Shown: positions 40,280 through 49,277, counted from the first letter of the stretch. The stretch is 55,909 bases of DNA from Streptomyces sp. STR69 (GCF_024519455.1 NZ_JALJRY010000007.1:347638-403546); one strand, 5' to 3'. Program-made: numbers and translations. The notes: generated by a model not told the origin, from the letters alone.

Positions 40280-40980
40280 CCTGGTCGGAGATGCAGCCGC
40301 TGCTGTCCCAGGCGTGTTGGGACACGCTGTACATGGTCGGCTGGTCCACGGTCATCGCCGTCGTCGGCGGACTCCCGCTCGGCATCCTGCTCGTCCTGAC
40401 CGACCGCGGCGGACTGCTCCAGAACGTCGCCGCCAACAAGGTCATCGGGCAGATCGTGAACGTGGCCCGCTCGCTGCCGTTCATCATCCTCATGGTCGCG
40501 CTGATGAACTTCACCCGGACCATCACGGGCACGACCATCGGCCGCGAGGCCGCGATCGTGCCGCTCGCCATCGGGGCAATTCCCTTCTTCGCGCGCCTTG
40601 TTGAGACGGCTGTCCGCGAAGTGGACGGCGGGCTCGTCGAGGCCGTGCAGTCGATGGGCGGCAACACCTGGACGATCGTGCGCAAGGTCCTCGTACCGGA
40701 GTCGCTGCCCTCGCTGATCTCCAGCACCACCACCACGATCGTCGCGCTCATCGGCTACTCGGCGATGGCGGGCACGGTCGGCGCGGGCGGCCTCGGCGAC
40801 ATCGCCATCCGCTACGGCTACCAGCGCTTCGAGACCCAGCTGATGTGGATCACCGTGGCGATCCTCGCGGTCGTCATCTCCCTCATCCAGTTCGCCGGCG
40901 ACTACGCGGCCCGCTCCGTGCACCGGCGCGGCGGACGGTCGGGCCCCGCGCCGAGGCTGCGGCTGTTGAAGGCCGCGTAG
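40276..40980 (+). CDS. metI: Methionine ABC transporter permease
   Basis: A 234-residue permease with about five transmembrane helices. The coupling loop that docks to the ATPase is EAVQSMGGNTWTIVRKVLVP. SLPFIILMVALMNFTRTITG and STTTTIVALIGYSAMAGTVG are typical MetI segments. The GTG start overlaps the metN stop by four bases. It functions with metN and the lipoprotein that follows after 89 bases. Confidence 0.95.
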   Translation: MTWSEMQPLLSQACWDTLYMVGWSTVIAVVGGLPLGILLVLTDRGGLLQNVAANKVIGQIVNVARSLPFIILMVALMNFTRTITGTTIGREAAIVPLAIGAIPFFARLVETAVREVDGGLVEAVQSMGGNTWTIVRKVLVPESLPSLISSTTTTIVALIGYSAMAGTVGAGGLGDIAIRYGYQRFETQLMWITVAILAVVISLIQFAGDYAARSVHRRGGRSGPAPRLRLLKAA

Positions 40981-41069
40981 GCCCGTCCCGGCACCCCCAC
41001 CCCAAAGGCTCCCCGCACCACCCAACGCGGGGTCGTAGTACGCGACACCCTTCAGGAAAGGCACTTTTC

Positions 41070-41906
41070 GTGCGTAACACCGCAAAGCTCACCACCGCCG
41101 TCCTCGCCGCCGGAGCCCTCACCTTCGCGCTCTCCGCCTGCGGTTCGGACAAGGGCTCCTCCTCGGCCTCCTCCGACTACAGCGGACCGCTGGTCGTCGC
41201 CGCGAGCCCCACCCCGCACGCCGAGATCCTCGACTACGTCAAGGACCACCTGGCGAAGAAGGCCGGACTCGACCTGGAGGTCAAGGAGTTCACCGACTAC
41301 GTCACGCCGAACACGGCGACCGAGGACGGCTCGGTGGGCGCCAACTACTTCCAGAACCAGCCGTACCTGGACGACTTCAACAAGAAGAACGGCACCCACA
41401 TCGTGCCCGTCGTCACGGTCCACCTGGAGCCGCTCGGCCTCTACTCCCACAAGGTGAAGAGCGCCGACGCCCTGAAGAGCGGCGCGACGATCGCCGTCCC
41501 GAACGACAGTGTCAACGAGGCCCGCGCCCTCAAGCTGCTCGCGGTGAACGGGCTGATCACCCTCAAGTCCGGTGTCGGCAACGAGGCGACCCCCGCCGAC
41601 ATCACCAAGAACCCCAAGAACCTCAAGTTCAAGGAGCTGGAGGCGGCCCAGACCCCGCGCTCCCTGGACGACGTCGACGCGGCCGTCATCAACGGCAACT
41701 ACGCCATCTCCTCGGGCCTGAAGCCCGCCAAGGACGCCCTCGTCCTGGAGTCCGCGACGAACAACCCGTACGGCAACTTCCTCGCCGTGAAGAAGGGCAA
41801 CGAGAAGGACCCGCGCGTCAAGAAGCTCGCGAAGCTGCTGACCTCGCCCGAGGTGAAGAAGTTCATCGAGGACAAGTACGCCGGCTCCGTCATCCCGTCC
41901 TTCTGA
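41070..41906 (+). CDS. metQ: Methionine-binding lipoprotein
   Basis: A 278-residue NlpA/MetQ substrate-binding protein. The lipobox LSAC places the lipidated cysteine at C24. The binding domain has VVAASPTPHAEILDYVKDHL, EFTDYVTPNTATEDGSVGANYFQNQ-type core, and AVINGNYAISSGL. AGGAAAGG lies about ten bases before the GTG start. The usual specificity is D/L-methionine, in line with the leader peptide. Immediately after its stop begins the remnant of a second copy. Confidence 0.95.
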   Translation: MRNTAKLTTAVLAAGALTFALSACGSDKGSSSASSDYSGPLVVAASPTPHAEILDYVKDHLAKKAGLDLEVKEFTDYVTPNTATEDGSVGANYFQNQPYLDDFNKKNGTHIVPVVTVHLEPLGLYSHKVKSADALKSGATIAVPNDSVNEARALKLLAVNGLITLKSGVGNEATPADITKNPKNLKFKELEAAQTPRSLDDVDAAVINGNYAISSGLKPAKDALVLESATNNPYGNFLAVKKGNEKDPRVKKLAKLLTSPEVKKFIEDKYAGSVIPSF

Positions 41907-42255
41907 ACCTGCTCGGGCTCCGACTCCGGCAAGGGCGGTGGCAAGGACGACGGCACCCTCGTCGTCGGCGCCACCGCCGTACCTGCCGCCGATGGGCGTG
42001 TACTCCAAGAAGGTCAAGGACATCGCGAAGCTCGGCGACGTGGACGTGGCTGTCATCAACAACAACTACGCCAAGGACGCGATCCTCCTGGAGTCGGCGA
42101 AGGACAACCCCTACGCCAACCTCCTGGCCGTCAAACGCGGCAACGAGGACGACGCCCGGGTCGAGAAGCTCGCGAAGCTGCTCGTCTCCGCCGACGTGAA
42201 GAAGTTCATAGCGGAGAAGTACAAGGGCTCTGTCCTGCCGGTCAGTTCCGGCTGA
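41907..42255 (+). pseudogene. Remnant of a second metQ-like lipoprotein gene
   Basis: Directly after the metQ stop the same frame reads TCSGSDSGKGGGKDDGTLVV, then GATAVPA: a lipobox cysteine, linker and first strand with no start codon or signal peptide. At about 41990 the homology jumps to another frame and a later part of the protein (MGVYSKKVKDIA), losing more than 100 residues. A second jump leads to LGDVDVAVINNNYAKDAILL, after which the C-terminal third is intact to the TGA at 42253-42255. The C-terminal part is similar but not identical to metQ, so this is a diverged paralog that has decayed by deletion. A short open frame over the tail (from 41938) is unlikely to be functional. Confidence 0.85.
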
Positions 42256-42282
42256 CGGGGGCGTATACGGCGTATCACCACG

Positions 42283-42319
42283 CACGGGGTCCACTCGCTC
42301 ACCGCGGGTGGACCCCGTG
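42283..42319 (+). terminator. Hairpin terminator of the metNIQ region
   Basis: CACGGGGTCCA (42283-42293) pairs with TGGACCCCGTG (42309-42319) around a 15-base loop. It follows the metQ remnant by 27 bases and closes the operon. Confidence 0.8.
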
Positions 42320-42398
42320 GTGCGGTTCACTGCTTCCATGCTGCATGCTGGGCAGTTCAGGTTGCCCTGAACATTTTCCAAAGGTTACGGAGTGGCGC

Positions 42399-43037
42399 AT
42401 GACTAGCACCTTCCCCAACATCTCCATCAGCACGGAGCGGTTGGTGCTGCGGCCCCTCGACGAGGACGATGTGCAGGCCCTGGCCGAGATGATGAACGAC
42501 GAGCAGGTCGCGGCCTGGACCGACGTTCCCCAGCCGTTCACCGTCGCCGGCGCCCGCGAGTGGATCACCAACTACGCGCCCGCCGAACGGACTTCGGGCC
42601 GCGGCCTCGACCTCGCCGTCACCGAGTTCCTCACCCAACGACTGGTCGGCATCGTCCAGTTGACCAAGACCGACTGGCATGTCCGGTCCACCGAGCTGTC
42701 GTACATCATCGCCCCCTGGGCCCGAGGCGAGGGCTACGCATCCGAAGCCGCGCTCGCCACCGCCCAATGGCTGTTCGGCGACCAGAAGTTGGAGCGCATC
42801 GAACTGCGCACCGCCGCCGACAACACCGCCTCCCAGCAGGTGGCCCAGAAGATCGGCTGCATCAGCGAGGGCGTCCTGCGGAGCGCGTGCATAGCGCACG
42901 TCCACGCCGACGACGGCACCTGGATCGACGTCCGCACCGACTTCATCGTGTGGAGCCTCCTCCCGGAGGACCTGGAGGGCACGGCGGAGCAGCTCGCCGA
43001 CGTCGACGGTTTCACGTCACTCGCCGACTGGAACTGA
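42399..43037 (+). CDS. RimJ/RimL-type GNAT acetyltransferase
   Basis: A 212-residue acetyltransferase of the Acetyltransf_3 type. STERLVLRPLDEDDVQALAE starts the fold; APWARGEGYASEAALATAQW carries the acetyl-CoA loop RGEGYA; RTAADNTASQQVAQKIGC ends it. GGAG lies seven bases before the ATG. Upstream, GTTCAGG-TTGC-CCTGAAC (42355-42372) is a perfect inverted repeat and may be an operator. Possible targets are protein N-termini or antibiotics; not decidable here. Confidence 0.88.
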   Translation: MTSTFPNISISTERLVLRPLDEDDVQALAEMMNDEQVAAWTDVPQPFTVAGAREWITNYAPAERTSGRGLDLAVTEFLTQRLVGIVQLTKTDWHVRSTELSYIIAPWARGEGYASEAALATAQWLFGDQKLERIELRTAADNTASQQVAQKIGCISEGVLRSACIAHVHADDGTWIDVRTDFIVWSLLPEDLEGTAEQLADVDGFTSLADWN

Positions 43038-43152
43038 ATTCGGCGGGTACGACCACGGGAGCACCGCCCAGCCGCACCAGGTACCCTCACGGTGCCCGCG
43101 TACGGGCCGCTGCCCCTGACGACCTGCGATGTACCCCTGGAGACTGACGACG

Positions 43153-44376
43153 ATGGCCGACCGCGTCACGGTGATCGGCTGGGACGGCTCTCCGCTGACA
43201 GCTGCGGCACGCTCCGCCCTGAGCGCCGCCACCCTGGTGGCCGGCGCGCCCCACCATCTGGAGCTGCCCGAGGTACCGGCGCGCGCCGAACGCATCCGCC
43301 TCGGCAGCGTGGCCCTCGCCGCCCGCCGTATCGCCGGCCGCCGGGGTACCGCGGTGGTGTTCGCCGACGGCGACCCGGGCTTCTTCGGGGTCGTACGCAC
43401 CCTGCGCGCACCCGAGTTCGGCCTGGAGGTGGAGGTCGTCCCCGCCGTCTCCTCGGTGGCCGCCGCCTTCGCCCGCGCCGGAATGCCCTGGGACGACGCA
43501 CAGGTGGTCGTCGCACACCGGCGCACCCTGCGACGCGCGGTGAACGTATGCCGGGCCCACACCAAAGTCGCCGTCCTCACTTCACCGGGCGCCGGCCCCG
43601 CCGAACTCGGCCTGCTGCTGGAAGGCGTCCACCGCACCTTCGTCATCTGCGAGGAACTGGGCACCGAGCACGAGCAGGTCACCGTCCTCACCTCCGACAA
43701 GGCAGCCGACCGTACCTGGCGCGACCCCAACGTCGTCATCGTCCTGGGCGGCCCGGTCGGCCCCGCCGTCACCGCCGGCCCGGGCGAGGGGTGGATCGCC
43801 GGCCGCGACCCGGCCGCCGTCGCCCGCGGCTGGACCCTGCCCGCCGAGGCCTACGGCGGTGAACTCGGCGAGGGCGAGACGGACTTGCTCCGGGCCGCCC
43901 AACTCGCCCGCCTCGGCCCGCGCGTCGGGGACCTGGTGTGGGACATCGGCTGCGGCAGCGGCGCCTTCGCCATCGAGGCGGCCCGCGCCGGAGCCGCCGT
44001 CATCGCCGTCGACCGCGACGCCCAGGCCTGCGCCCGCACCGACTCCGCGGCCCGCAGCTTCGGCGTGCACCTCCAGATCGTCAAGGGCGACGCCCCGCAC
44101 ATCCTGGAGAACCTCCCCGAACCCGACGTAGTACGGGTCGGCGGCGGGGGAGTGGCCGTCGTCTCCGCGGTCGCCGACCGGCGCCCGCAGCGCATCGTGG
44201 CGCACGCCTCCACCCGCGACGAGGCCGAACTCGTCGGCCGCGACCTGACGGAGCACGGCTACCACGTCGAGTGCGCCCTCCTCCAGTCCGTCGAACTCGA
44301 CACCAGGGCCTGGACGGAGACGGAACGGAGTGTCGCGTTCCTGCTCAGCGGCCTCCTTCCGGAGCGCGTTTCGTGA
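43153..44376 (+). CDS. cobL: Precorrin-6Y C5,15-methyltransferase/decarboxylase (CbiE-CbiT fusion)
   Basis: A 407-residue corrin-ring enzyme that methylates C5 and C15 and decarboxylates precorrin-6B in aerobic cobalamin synthesis. The CbiE domain covers about 1-205 (VTVIGWDGSPLTAAARSALS, FADGDPGFFG, VVPAVSSVAAAFARAG, LTSDKAADRTWRDPNVVIVL). The CbiT domain covers about 215-400 with the SAM motif VWDIGCGSGAFAIEAARAGA. CTGGAG lies about ten bases before the ATG. TACCCT (43082-43087) is a possible -10 box. The next cobalamin gene, cobT, is 384 bases downstream. Confidence 0.93.
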   Translation: MADRVTVIGWDGSPLTAAARSALSAATLVAGAPHHLELPEVPARAERIRLGSVALAARRIAGRRGTAVVFADGDPGFFGVVRTLRAPEFGLEVEVVPAVSSVAAAFARAGMPWDDAQVVVAHRRTLRRAVNVCRAHTKVAVLTSPGAGPAELGLLLEGVHRTFVICEELGTEHEQVTVLTSDKAADRTWRDPNVVIVLGGPVGPAVTAGPGEGWIAGRDPAAVARGWTLPAEAYGGELGEGETDLLRAAQLARLGPRVGDLVWDIGCGSGAFAIEAARAGAAVIAVDRDAQACARTDSAARSFGVHLQIVKGDAPHILENLPEPDVVRVGGGGVAVVSAVADRRPQRIVAHASTRDEAELVGRDLTEHGYHVECALLQSVELDTRAWTETERSVAFLLSGLLPERVS

Positions 44377-44593
44377 CCCCCCGTACCGTCCCCGTGATCC
44401 TGTTGTCGTACTGCGCGCGGTAGGCTGGCGGACCGTTGTACCGCACAGGGTGGACCGGCGCTTCGTTCGCCAATGTCCGGAAAACCCGCCCGTTTTGGGG
44501 TGTGTGTGGTACAGCGGAACCGGAGGACGCGCAACGTGGCGCAGTCCACAGCGGGCCATCGCGGATCAAGCTGCCGTGACGGCGCAACGGCCG

Positions 44594-44637
44594 CGACAAT
44601 GCCATTCAATGGCTTTGTCGTCTAAATGGCTTTGTCG
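44594..44637. promoter_or_regulatory. Triple half-site motif upstream of cobT
   Basis: CGACAATGCCATT (44594-44606) is followed after one base by AATGGCTTTGTCG (44608-44620), its reverse complement with one mismatch. The second arm then recurs unchanged at 44625-44637. The result is a 27-bp palindrome plus a third half-site, in an AT-rich patch of otherwise GC-rich DNA. It looks like an operator. The rest of the 384-base gap (44377-44760) holds a possible -10 TAGGCT near 44422 and a GAGGGG ribosome site; I see no B12-riboswitch features. Confidence 0.55.
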
Positions 44638-44760
44638 CTTTTTGGCGTCGGGTCGTTCGTGCCGCTGGACAGGCACGCTCGTTCTCCACTGCGGGGCGGT
44701 CGGTGCGCCGTTCCCGGAGAGCGGGTCGAAGAAGCACTAACCGATGGGCGAGGGGTACGC

Positions 44761-47700
44761 ATGACCGACACCGGCCAGGTCCCGGCCGAGGGGTTGCCGG
44801 AGAACGCAGGCATGGTGGAACAGCCGAGCGTTCCCGCACACGGCGCGTACACCTACCACTCCGAGACCACCGCCGAGGACGAGGACCTGTTGCTGCTGCC
44901 GGGCGCCCAGGGCGCCTGGGGCAACGAGGTCCCGCCCCCCGTCCCCGAGCCCGTCGTCGAGACCGTCCAGGAACCCGCTCCGCACGAGCCGGGGCCGCAC
45001 GAGACGGCCGGCCGCGACAGTGGCTCCGTCGACCTCGGCGCCGTCCGGCTCGCCGAACCGCCGCCCGCGCCGGTCACCCCGCGCCGCCCGCTGCACCTCG
45101 GCCCGCCCCTCCCCGACACCTCCGCGAGCCCCGTCCGCTCCCTCGCCGACCGCGGCCCCGCGGGCGCGCCGGTACGGCAGCCCGGCCCGCCGACGACCGG
45201 CCCCGAGTACCTCGACACATCCCAACTCCGCGACCTGCCCCCGCAGGGCGCGGCCCCCTGGGGCGCCCAGGCGTCGGCCGGCGCAGGGGTGCGAACGGCG
45301 GAAACGGTTGCTCCGGCACCGGCGCCCGAACCGGGCACGGAGCCCGGCGGCGCGGCCCAGGCCGCGGTCGCGAGGCTCGCCACGGAAGCGGTGAACGGGG
45401 CGGTCGCCACGGCCCCCGACGCGGGGGAGGCCTGGCAGGGGCACGGTCAGCTGTACGCGGTGGAGACGGCGATGGCGGCCGCGACGGCGACGGCGTCCGC
45501 TTCGGCTCCCTCGACTTCTTCCGCTTCTTCGGTGCACGCGAGCACGGAGAGCTCTGGAACCGCTGGCGACCCTGAGACGGGTCAACTGCCTGAGGGTGCC
45601 GAGGAGTTGAGCGCAGGGCAGGTCCAGGACGGCGCTTCGGCCTCTGCCGCCGGTCAGGTGCCGGGAGCCGAGGAGGCGTTCGTCTCCGGTGCCGGGTCGG
45701 TGCCGGGGGCCGGGGAGACCGCCGACGCCGGGTTCGTCAACGGACACGACCATGCAGGCGTGGCTTACAGCGCCGGGCAGGTCGCCCAGGCCGACGGCGC
45801 TCACCATGCCGAAGCCCTCGGCGCCGAGGCGCTGCCCGGCCACCATGCCGGGGTGGACCCCGAGACCGGATTCGTCCACGGTGTCGGCGCAGCGCCGGAG
45901 GCCGGATTCACGCACGGCGACGGCACAGCCCCCGAGGCCGCGTTCGGCTCCGGCGATGGCACGGTTCCGGAGGCCGCACTCGGACAGGGCGTCGGCCCGA
46001 GCGCCGAGGACGTCCTGACGCAGGGCGCCCACGCGGGCTCCGAGATGGCGGAGTTCCCGCACGGTGACGGCACCGCTGTCGGCCCTGAGGCCGTGCACGG
46101 TGCCGGACCCGGCGCGGAGGCCGGGCTCCCGCATGGCGTCGGCCCCGGCACTGAGGGCGCAGTCGTCCACGGTGACGGGTCCGGCCCTGAGGCCGCGGTC
46201 GTCCACGGTGATGGCACCGGTCCTGAGGCCGTCGTCGTGCACGGTGACGGCTCCGGCATCGAGGCCGCAGTCGCCCACGGCGAGGGCTCCGGCCCCGAGG
46301 ACGTACTCGCGCACGGCGAGGGCTCCGGTCCTGAGGCCGCCGTCGCGCACGGTGACGGATCTGGCTCCGAGGCCGCACTGCTGCACGTGGCAGGCTCAGC
46401 CCTCGATGCCGCACTCGCGCAAGCCGGCACCCCCGTGTCCGAAGTCGCGCTCGCGCAAGTCGACGACGCCCCCGTTTCCGATTCCGCGTCGGCTCAGACC
46501 ACCGGCCAGGTCGCCGAGGGCGCGTTCGTCGCCGCCCCGGCCGCGGAAGACGTAGCCGCTGCGGAGCCGGTCCAGGTGCAGGGCGTCGCGTTCGTCCCCG
46601 GTGCCGACCAGGTTCCCGACGCTGCTCAGGTCCAGGAGACCGCTCTCCTCGACGGAGCGGACGAGGTTCAGGACGCCGGGGCAACTCCCCCTGTTCCCAC
46701 GGGAGTCGAGACCCCGATCGCTTACGAGGCCGAGCCTGTCGCCACCGCCGTGGATACGACACAGCACGCACCCACGGCCGCCGACTCGGCTCCGCTCGCC
46801 GAGGCCTACCCGGTCCCGGACGCGGTGCACCCCGACAGCGCGGTCACGCCCGCCGAGGCCGTCCCCGCTCCACTCGCCGAAGGCTCACCCGCCCTCCTCG
46901 ACGCGGCCTCGGGCGACCCGACCTCCCAGCCCACCGCCGCGCCCGAAGCCGTAGCGGACCAGCAGTTCACGGTCGAGGCGGAGCCGGCACTCGCGCCGCA
47001 GCCGACCACCGCCGAGGGCCGTGGAGCGGAAGCCGCCGCCCCGCAGACACACCCCCTCGCCCAACCCGCCACCCCGGACGCCGAGTTCGTCGAGTTCGCC
47101 GAGGTGCCGCAGGCCGTGCCCGTGGCACCCAACCCAGACGACTCCCTCGGCCGGTTCGTGCCGGTGGAGGGCACGGTGCCCACCACCCCGCACCTCGCAC
47201 CGACCCCGCCGCACCCCCTCATCCTCCCCACGGAGGACCCGTCCGGCGGTCCGGAATCCTTCGCCACCGTCCCCGGCCCCCGTGAGGCCGATGCCGACGG
47301 TGAGCCCGAACTCGTACAGCACGCGGACGACCTGGACACCCGGGCCGCGGACCAGGAAGAAGAGAGCACGGCCGCAGTGGAAGACGTACGAGAGTCCACC
47401 GGCCCTGCGGCACCCGGCTACGACGACGCCGAGCGCGAGGCCGTGCTGAAGGTGATGCGCGAACGCCGTGACATCCGCAACGGCTTCCGCAGTGACCCGA
47501 TCCCGCACGACGTGCTGCTGCGCGTGCTGGAGGCGGCGCACACCGCTCCGTCCGTCGGGCACTCCCAGCCGTGGGACTTCGTGGTCATCCGTTCCGCCGA
47601 CACCCGCCGAGCCATGCACGAACTGGCCCAGAGCCAGCGCGAGGCTTACGCGAAGTCGCTGCCCAAGGGCCGGGCGAAGCAGTTCAAGGAACTGAAGATC

Positions 47701-49134
47701 GAGGCGATCCTCGACACCCCGGTGAACATCGTCGTCACCGCCGATCCGACCCGTGGCGGCCGGCACACCCTCGGCCGTCACACACAGCCGCAGATGGCGC
47801 CGTACTCCGCCGCCCTCGCGGTGGAGAACCTGTGGCTCGCGGCGCGCGCCGAGGGCCTCGGGGTCGGCTGGGTCAGCTTCTTCGACGAGCGCGAGATGGT
47901 CCGCGCGCTCGGCCTGCCGGAGCACCTGGAGGTCATCGCGTACCTCTGCGTCGGCTACGTCGACGAGTTCCCGGACGAGCCCGAGCTGATGCAGGCCGGC
48001 TGGTCCAAGCGCCGCCCGCTGTCGTGGGTCGTGCACGAGGAGACGTACGGCCGCCGTGCCCTGCCCGGTGAGGACCCGCACGACCTGCTCGCGGAGACGG
48101 TCGCCGGGATCCGCCCGCTGGACGCGAAGGCGCTCGGCGAGGCGTGGGAGCGGCAGAAGCGGATGACGAAGCCGCCGGGCTCGCTCGGCATGCTGGAGAT
48201 CATCTCCGCGCAGTTGTCCGGTCTTTCCCGGCAGTGCCCGCCGCCGATCCCGGAGCCCGCGGCCGTCGCGATCTTCGCGGGCGACCACGGTGTGCACGCG
48301 CAGGGCGTCACGCCCTGGCCGCAGGAGGTGACGGCCCAGATGGTCGCCAACTTCCTTGGTGGCGGCGCCGTTTGCAATGCCTTCGCGAGCCAGGTGGGCG
48401 CCGAGGTGTGTGTCGTGGACGTCGGCGTGGCGTCCGAACTCCCGGCCACACCGGGCCTGTTGCCCCGCAAGATCCGGGCCGGTACGTCCGACATGACGAC
48501 CGGTCCCGCGATGTCCCGCGAGGAGGCCAAGCAGGCCATCGAGGTGGGCATCGAGACGGCCCGCGACCTCGTGGCGGCGGGCAACAAGGCTTTGCTCACA
48601 GGGGAGATGGGCATCGCGAACACGACCGCGTCCGCCGCCCTGATCTCGGTGTTCACGGACACCGACCCCGCCGAGGTCACCGGCCGGGGGACCGGCATCA
48701 ACGACGAGACCCTGGCCCGCAAGACGGAGGTCGTGCGCCGCGCGATCGAACTCCACCAGCCGGACCCGGCCGACCCCATCGGCGTTCTCGCCGCGGTCGG
48801 CGGCTTCGAACACGCGGCGATGGTAGGCCTGTTGCTCGGCGGCGCGTCCTTGCGTACGCCGGTGATCCTGGACGGCGTCAGCGCCGGCGCCGCCGCCCTG
48901 GTGGCCCGCGCGATCGCCCCCGAGGTCCTCGCGGCCTGCATCGCGGGCCACCGCAGCGCCGAGCCGGGTCACGTGGCCGCGCTCAACAAGCTCGGCCTGC
49001 GCCCCCTGGTCGACCTCGACCTCCGCCTCGGCGAGGGCACGGGCGCGCTGCTGGCCCTGCCGCTGGTGCAGAGCACGGCGCGGGCGATGCACGAGGTGGC
49101 GACGTTCGATTCTGCCGGGGTGACCGAGAAGTAG
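44761..49134 (+). CDS. cobT: BluB-CobT fusion with very long repetitive N-terminal extension
   Basis: A 1457-residue protein joining two steps of cobalamin lower-ligand assembly. Residues about 888-1105 are BluB, the flavin destructase that makes 5,6-dimethylbenzimidazole (RERRDIRNGFRSDPIPHDVL, HTAPSVGHSQPWDFVVIRSA, GLGVGWVSFFDEREMVRALG). Residues about 1110-1450 are CobT, which activates that base with nicotinate mononucleotide (TKPPGSLGMLEIISAQLSG, AIFAGDHGVHAQGVTPWPQE, TGEMGIANTTASAAL); the likely catalytic glutamate is E1425 in RLGEGTGALLAL. Residues 1-885 are Ala/Pro/Gly/Glu-rich, probably disordered, with a 12-residue tandem repeat at 371-552. GAGGGG lies before the ATG. A hairpin follows the stop. 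Confidence 0.92.
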   Translation: MTDTGQVPAEGLPENAGMVEQPSVPAHGAYTYHSETTAEDEDLLLLPGAQGAWGNEVPPPVPEPVVETVQEPAPHEPGPHETAGRDSGSVDLGAVRLAEPPPAPVTPRRPLHLGPPLPDTSASPVRSLADRGPAGAPVRQPGPPTTGPEYLDTSQLRDLPPQGAAPWGAQASAGAGVRTAETVAPAPAPEPGTEPGGAAQAAVARLATEAVNGAVATAPDAGEAWQGHGQLYAVETAMAAATATASASAPSTSSASSVHASTESSGTAGDPETGQLPEGAEELSAGQVQDGASASAAGQVPGAEEAFVSGAGSVPGAGETADAGFVNGHDHAGVAYSAGQVAQADGAHHAEALGAEALPGHHAGVDPETGFVHGVGAAPEAGFTHGDGTAPEAAFGSGDGTVPEAALGQGVGPSAEDVLTQGAHAGSEMAEFPHGDGTAVGPEAVHGAGPGAEAGLPHGVGPGTEGAVVHGDGSGPEAAVVHGDGTGPEAVVVHGDGSGIEAAVAHGEGSGPEDVLAHGEGSGPEAAVAHGDGSGSEAALLHVAGSALDAALAQAGTPVSEVALAQVDDAPVSDSASAQTTGQVAEGAFVAAPAAEDVAAAEPVQVQGVAFVPGADQVPDAAQVQETALLDGADEVQDAGATPPVPTGVETPIAYEAEPVATAVDTTQHAPTAADSAPLAEAYPVPDAVHPDSAVTPAEAVPAPLAEGSPALLDAASGDPTSQPTAAPEAVADQQFTVEAEPALAPQPTTAEGRGAEAAAPQTHPLAQPATPDAEFVEFAEVPQAVPVAPNPDDSLGRFVPVEGTVPTTPHLAPTPPHPLILPTEDPSGGPESFATVPGPREADADGEPELVQHADDLDTRAADQEEESTAAVEDVRESTGPAAPGYDDAEREAVLKVMRERRDIRNGFRSDPIPHDVLLRVLEAAHTAPSVGHSQPWDFVVIRSADTRRAMHELAQSQREAYAKSLPKGRAKQFKELKIEAILDTPVNIVVTADPTRGGRHTLGRHTQPQMAPYSAALAVENLWLAARAEGLGVGWVSFFDEREMVRALGLPEHLEVIAYLCVGYVDEFPDEPELMQAGWSKRRPLSWVVHEETYGRRALPGEDPHDLLAETVAGIRPLDAKALGEAWERQKRMTKPPGSLGMLEIISAQLSGLSRQCPPPIPEPAAVAIFAGDHGVHAQGVTPWPQEVTAQMVANFLGGGAVCNAFASQVGAEVCVVDVGVASELPATPGLLPRKIRAGTSDMTTGPAMSREEAKQAIEVGIETARDLVAAGNKALLTGEMGIANTTASAALISVFTDTDPAEVTGRGTGINDETLARKTEVVRRAIELHQPDPADPIGVLAAVGGFEHAAMVGLLLGGASLRTPVILDGVSAGAAALVARAIAPEVLAACIAGHRSAEPGHVAALNKLGLRPLVDLDLRLGEGTGALLALPLVQSTARAMHEVATFDSAGVTEK
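45871..46416 (+). repeat. 36-bp (12-codon) tandem repeat inside cobT
   Basis: Fifteen or so in-frame units with consensus xHGDGSGPEAAV. Units at 45871-46014 are regular but diverged, 46015-46164 are irregular in length, and seven exact 12-codon units run from 46165 to 46416 (for example VHGDGTGPEAVV, AHGEGSGPEDVL). Length stays a multiple of three in the regular parts, so the frame is kept. Confidence 0.9.
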
Positions 49135-49140
49135 GCGCCC

Positions 49141-49196
49141 GCAGGGGACTGTGGCGGCTCAGCCAGTGGACCGGCTGAGCCGCCACAGCCCCCTGC
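49141..49196 (+). terminator. Strong hairpin terminator after cobT
   Basis: CTGTGGCGGCTCAGCC (49149-49164) pairs perfectly with GGCTGAGCCGCCACAG (49173-49188), and GCAGGGG/CCCCTGC extend the stem. A TAAAAT box (49200-49205) just beyond it may be the -10 of the cobA promoter. Confidence 0.85.
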
Positions 49197-49277
49197 CCGT
49201 AAAATCTGCACGTCAGGGCCACCGCACGTCGTACAGCACGTCGGGCACACCCGCCGTAAAAGAGGAGCCGCACCCTC

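Noticed and set aside
44377..44760. Cobalamin riboswitch before cobT
   Set aside because: No B12-box or matching helices were evident; the region instead has the half-site motif. A covariance search would settle it.
45871..46416. CRISPR-like 36-bp repeats in cobT
   Set aside because: Units abut with no spacers, vary within, and stay in the coding frame; no cas genes are present.
46885..49092. 735-codon open frame antisense to cobT
   Set aside because: High GC keeps opposite-strand frames open. The plus strand encodes clear BluB and CobT motifs here; the antisense translation has no recognisable domain.
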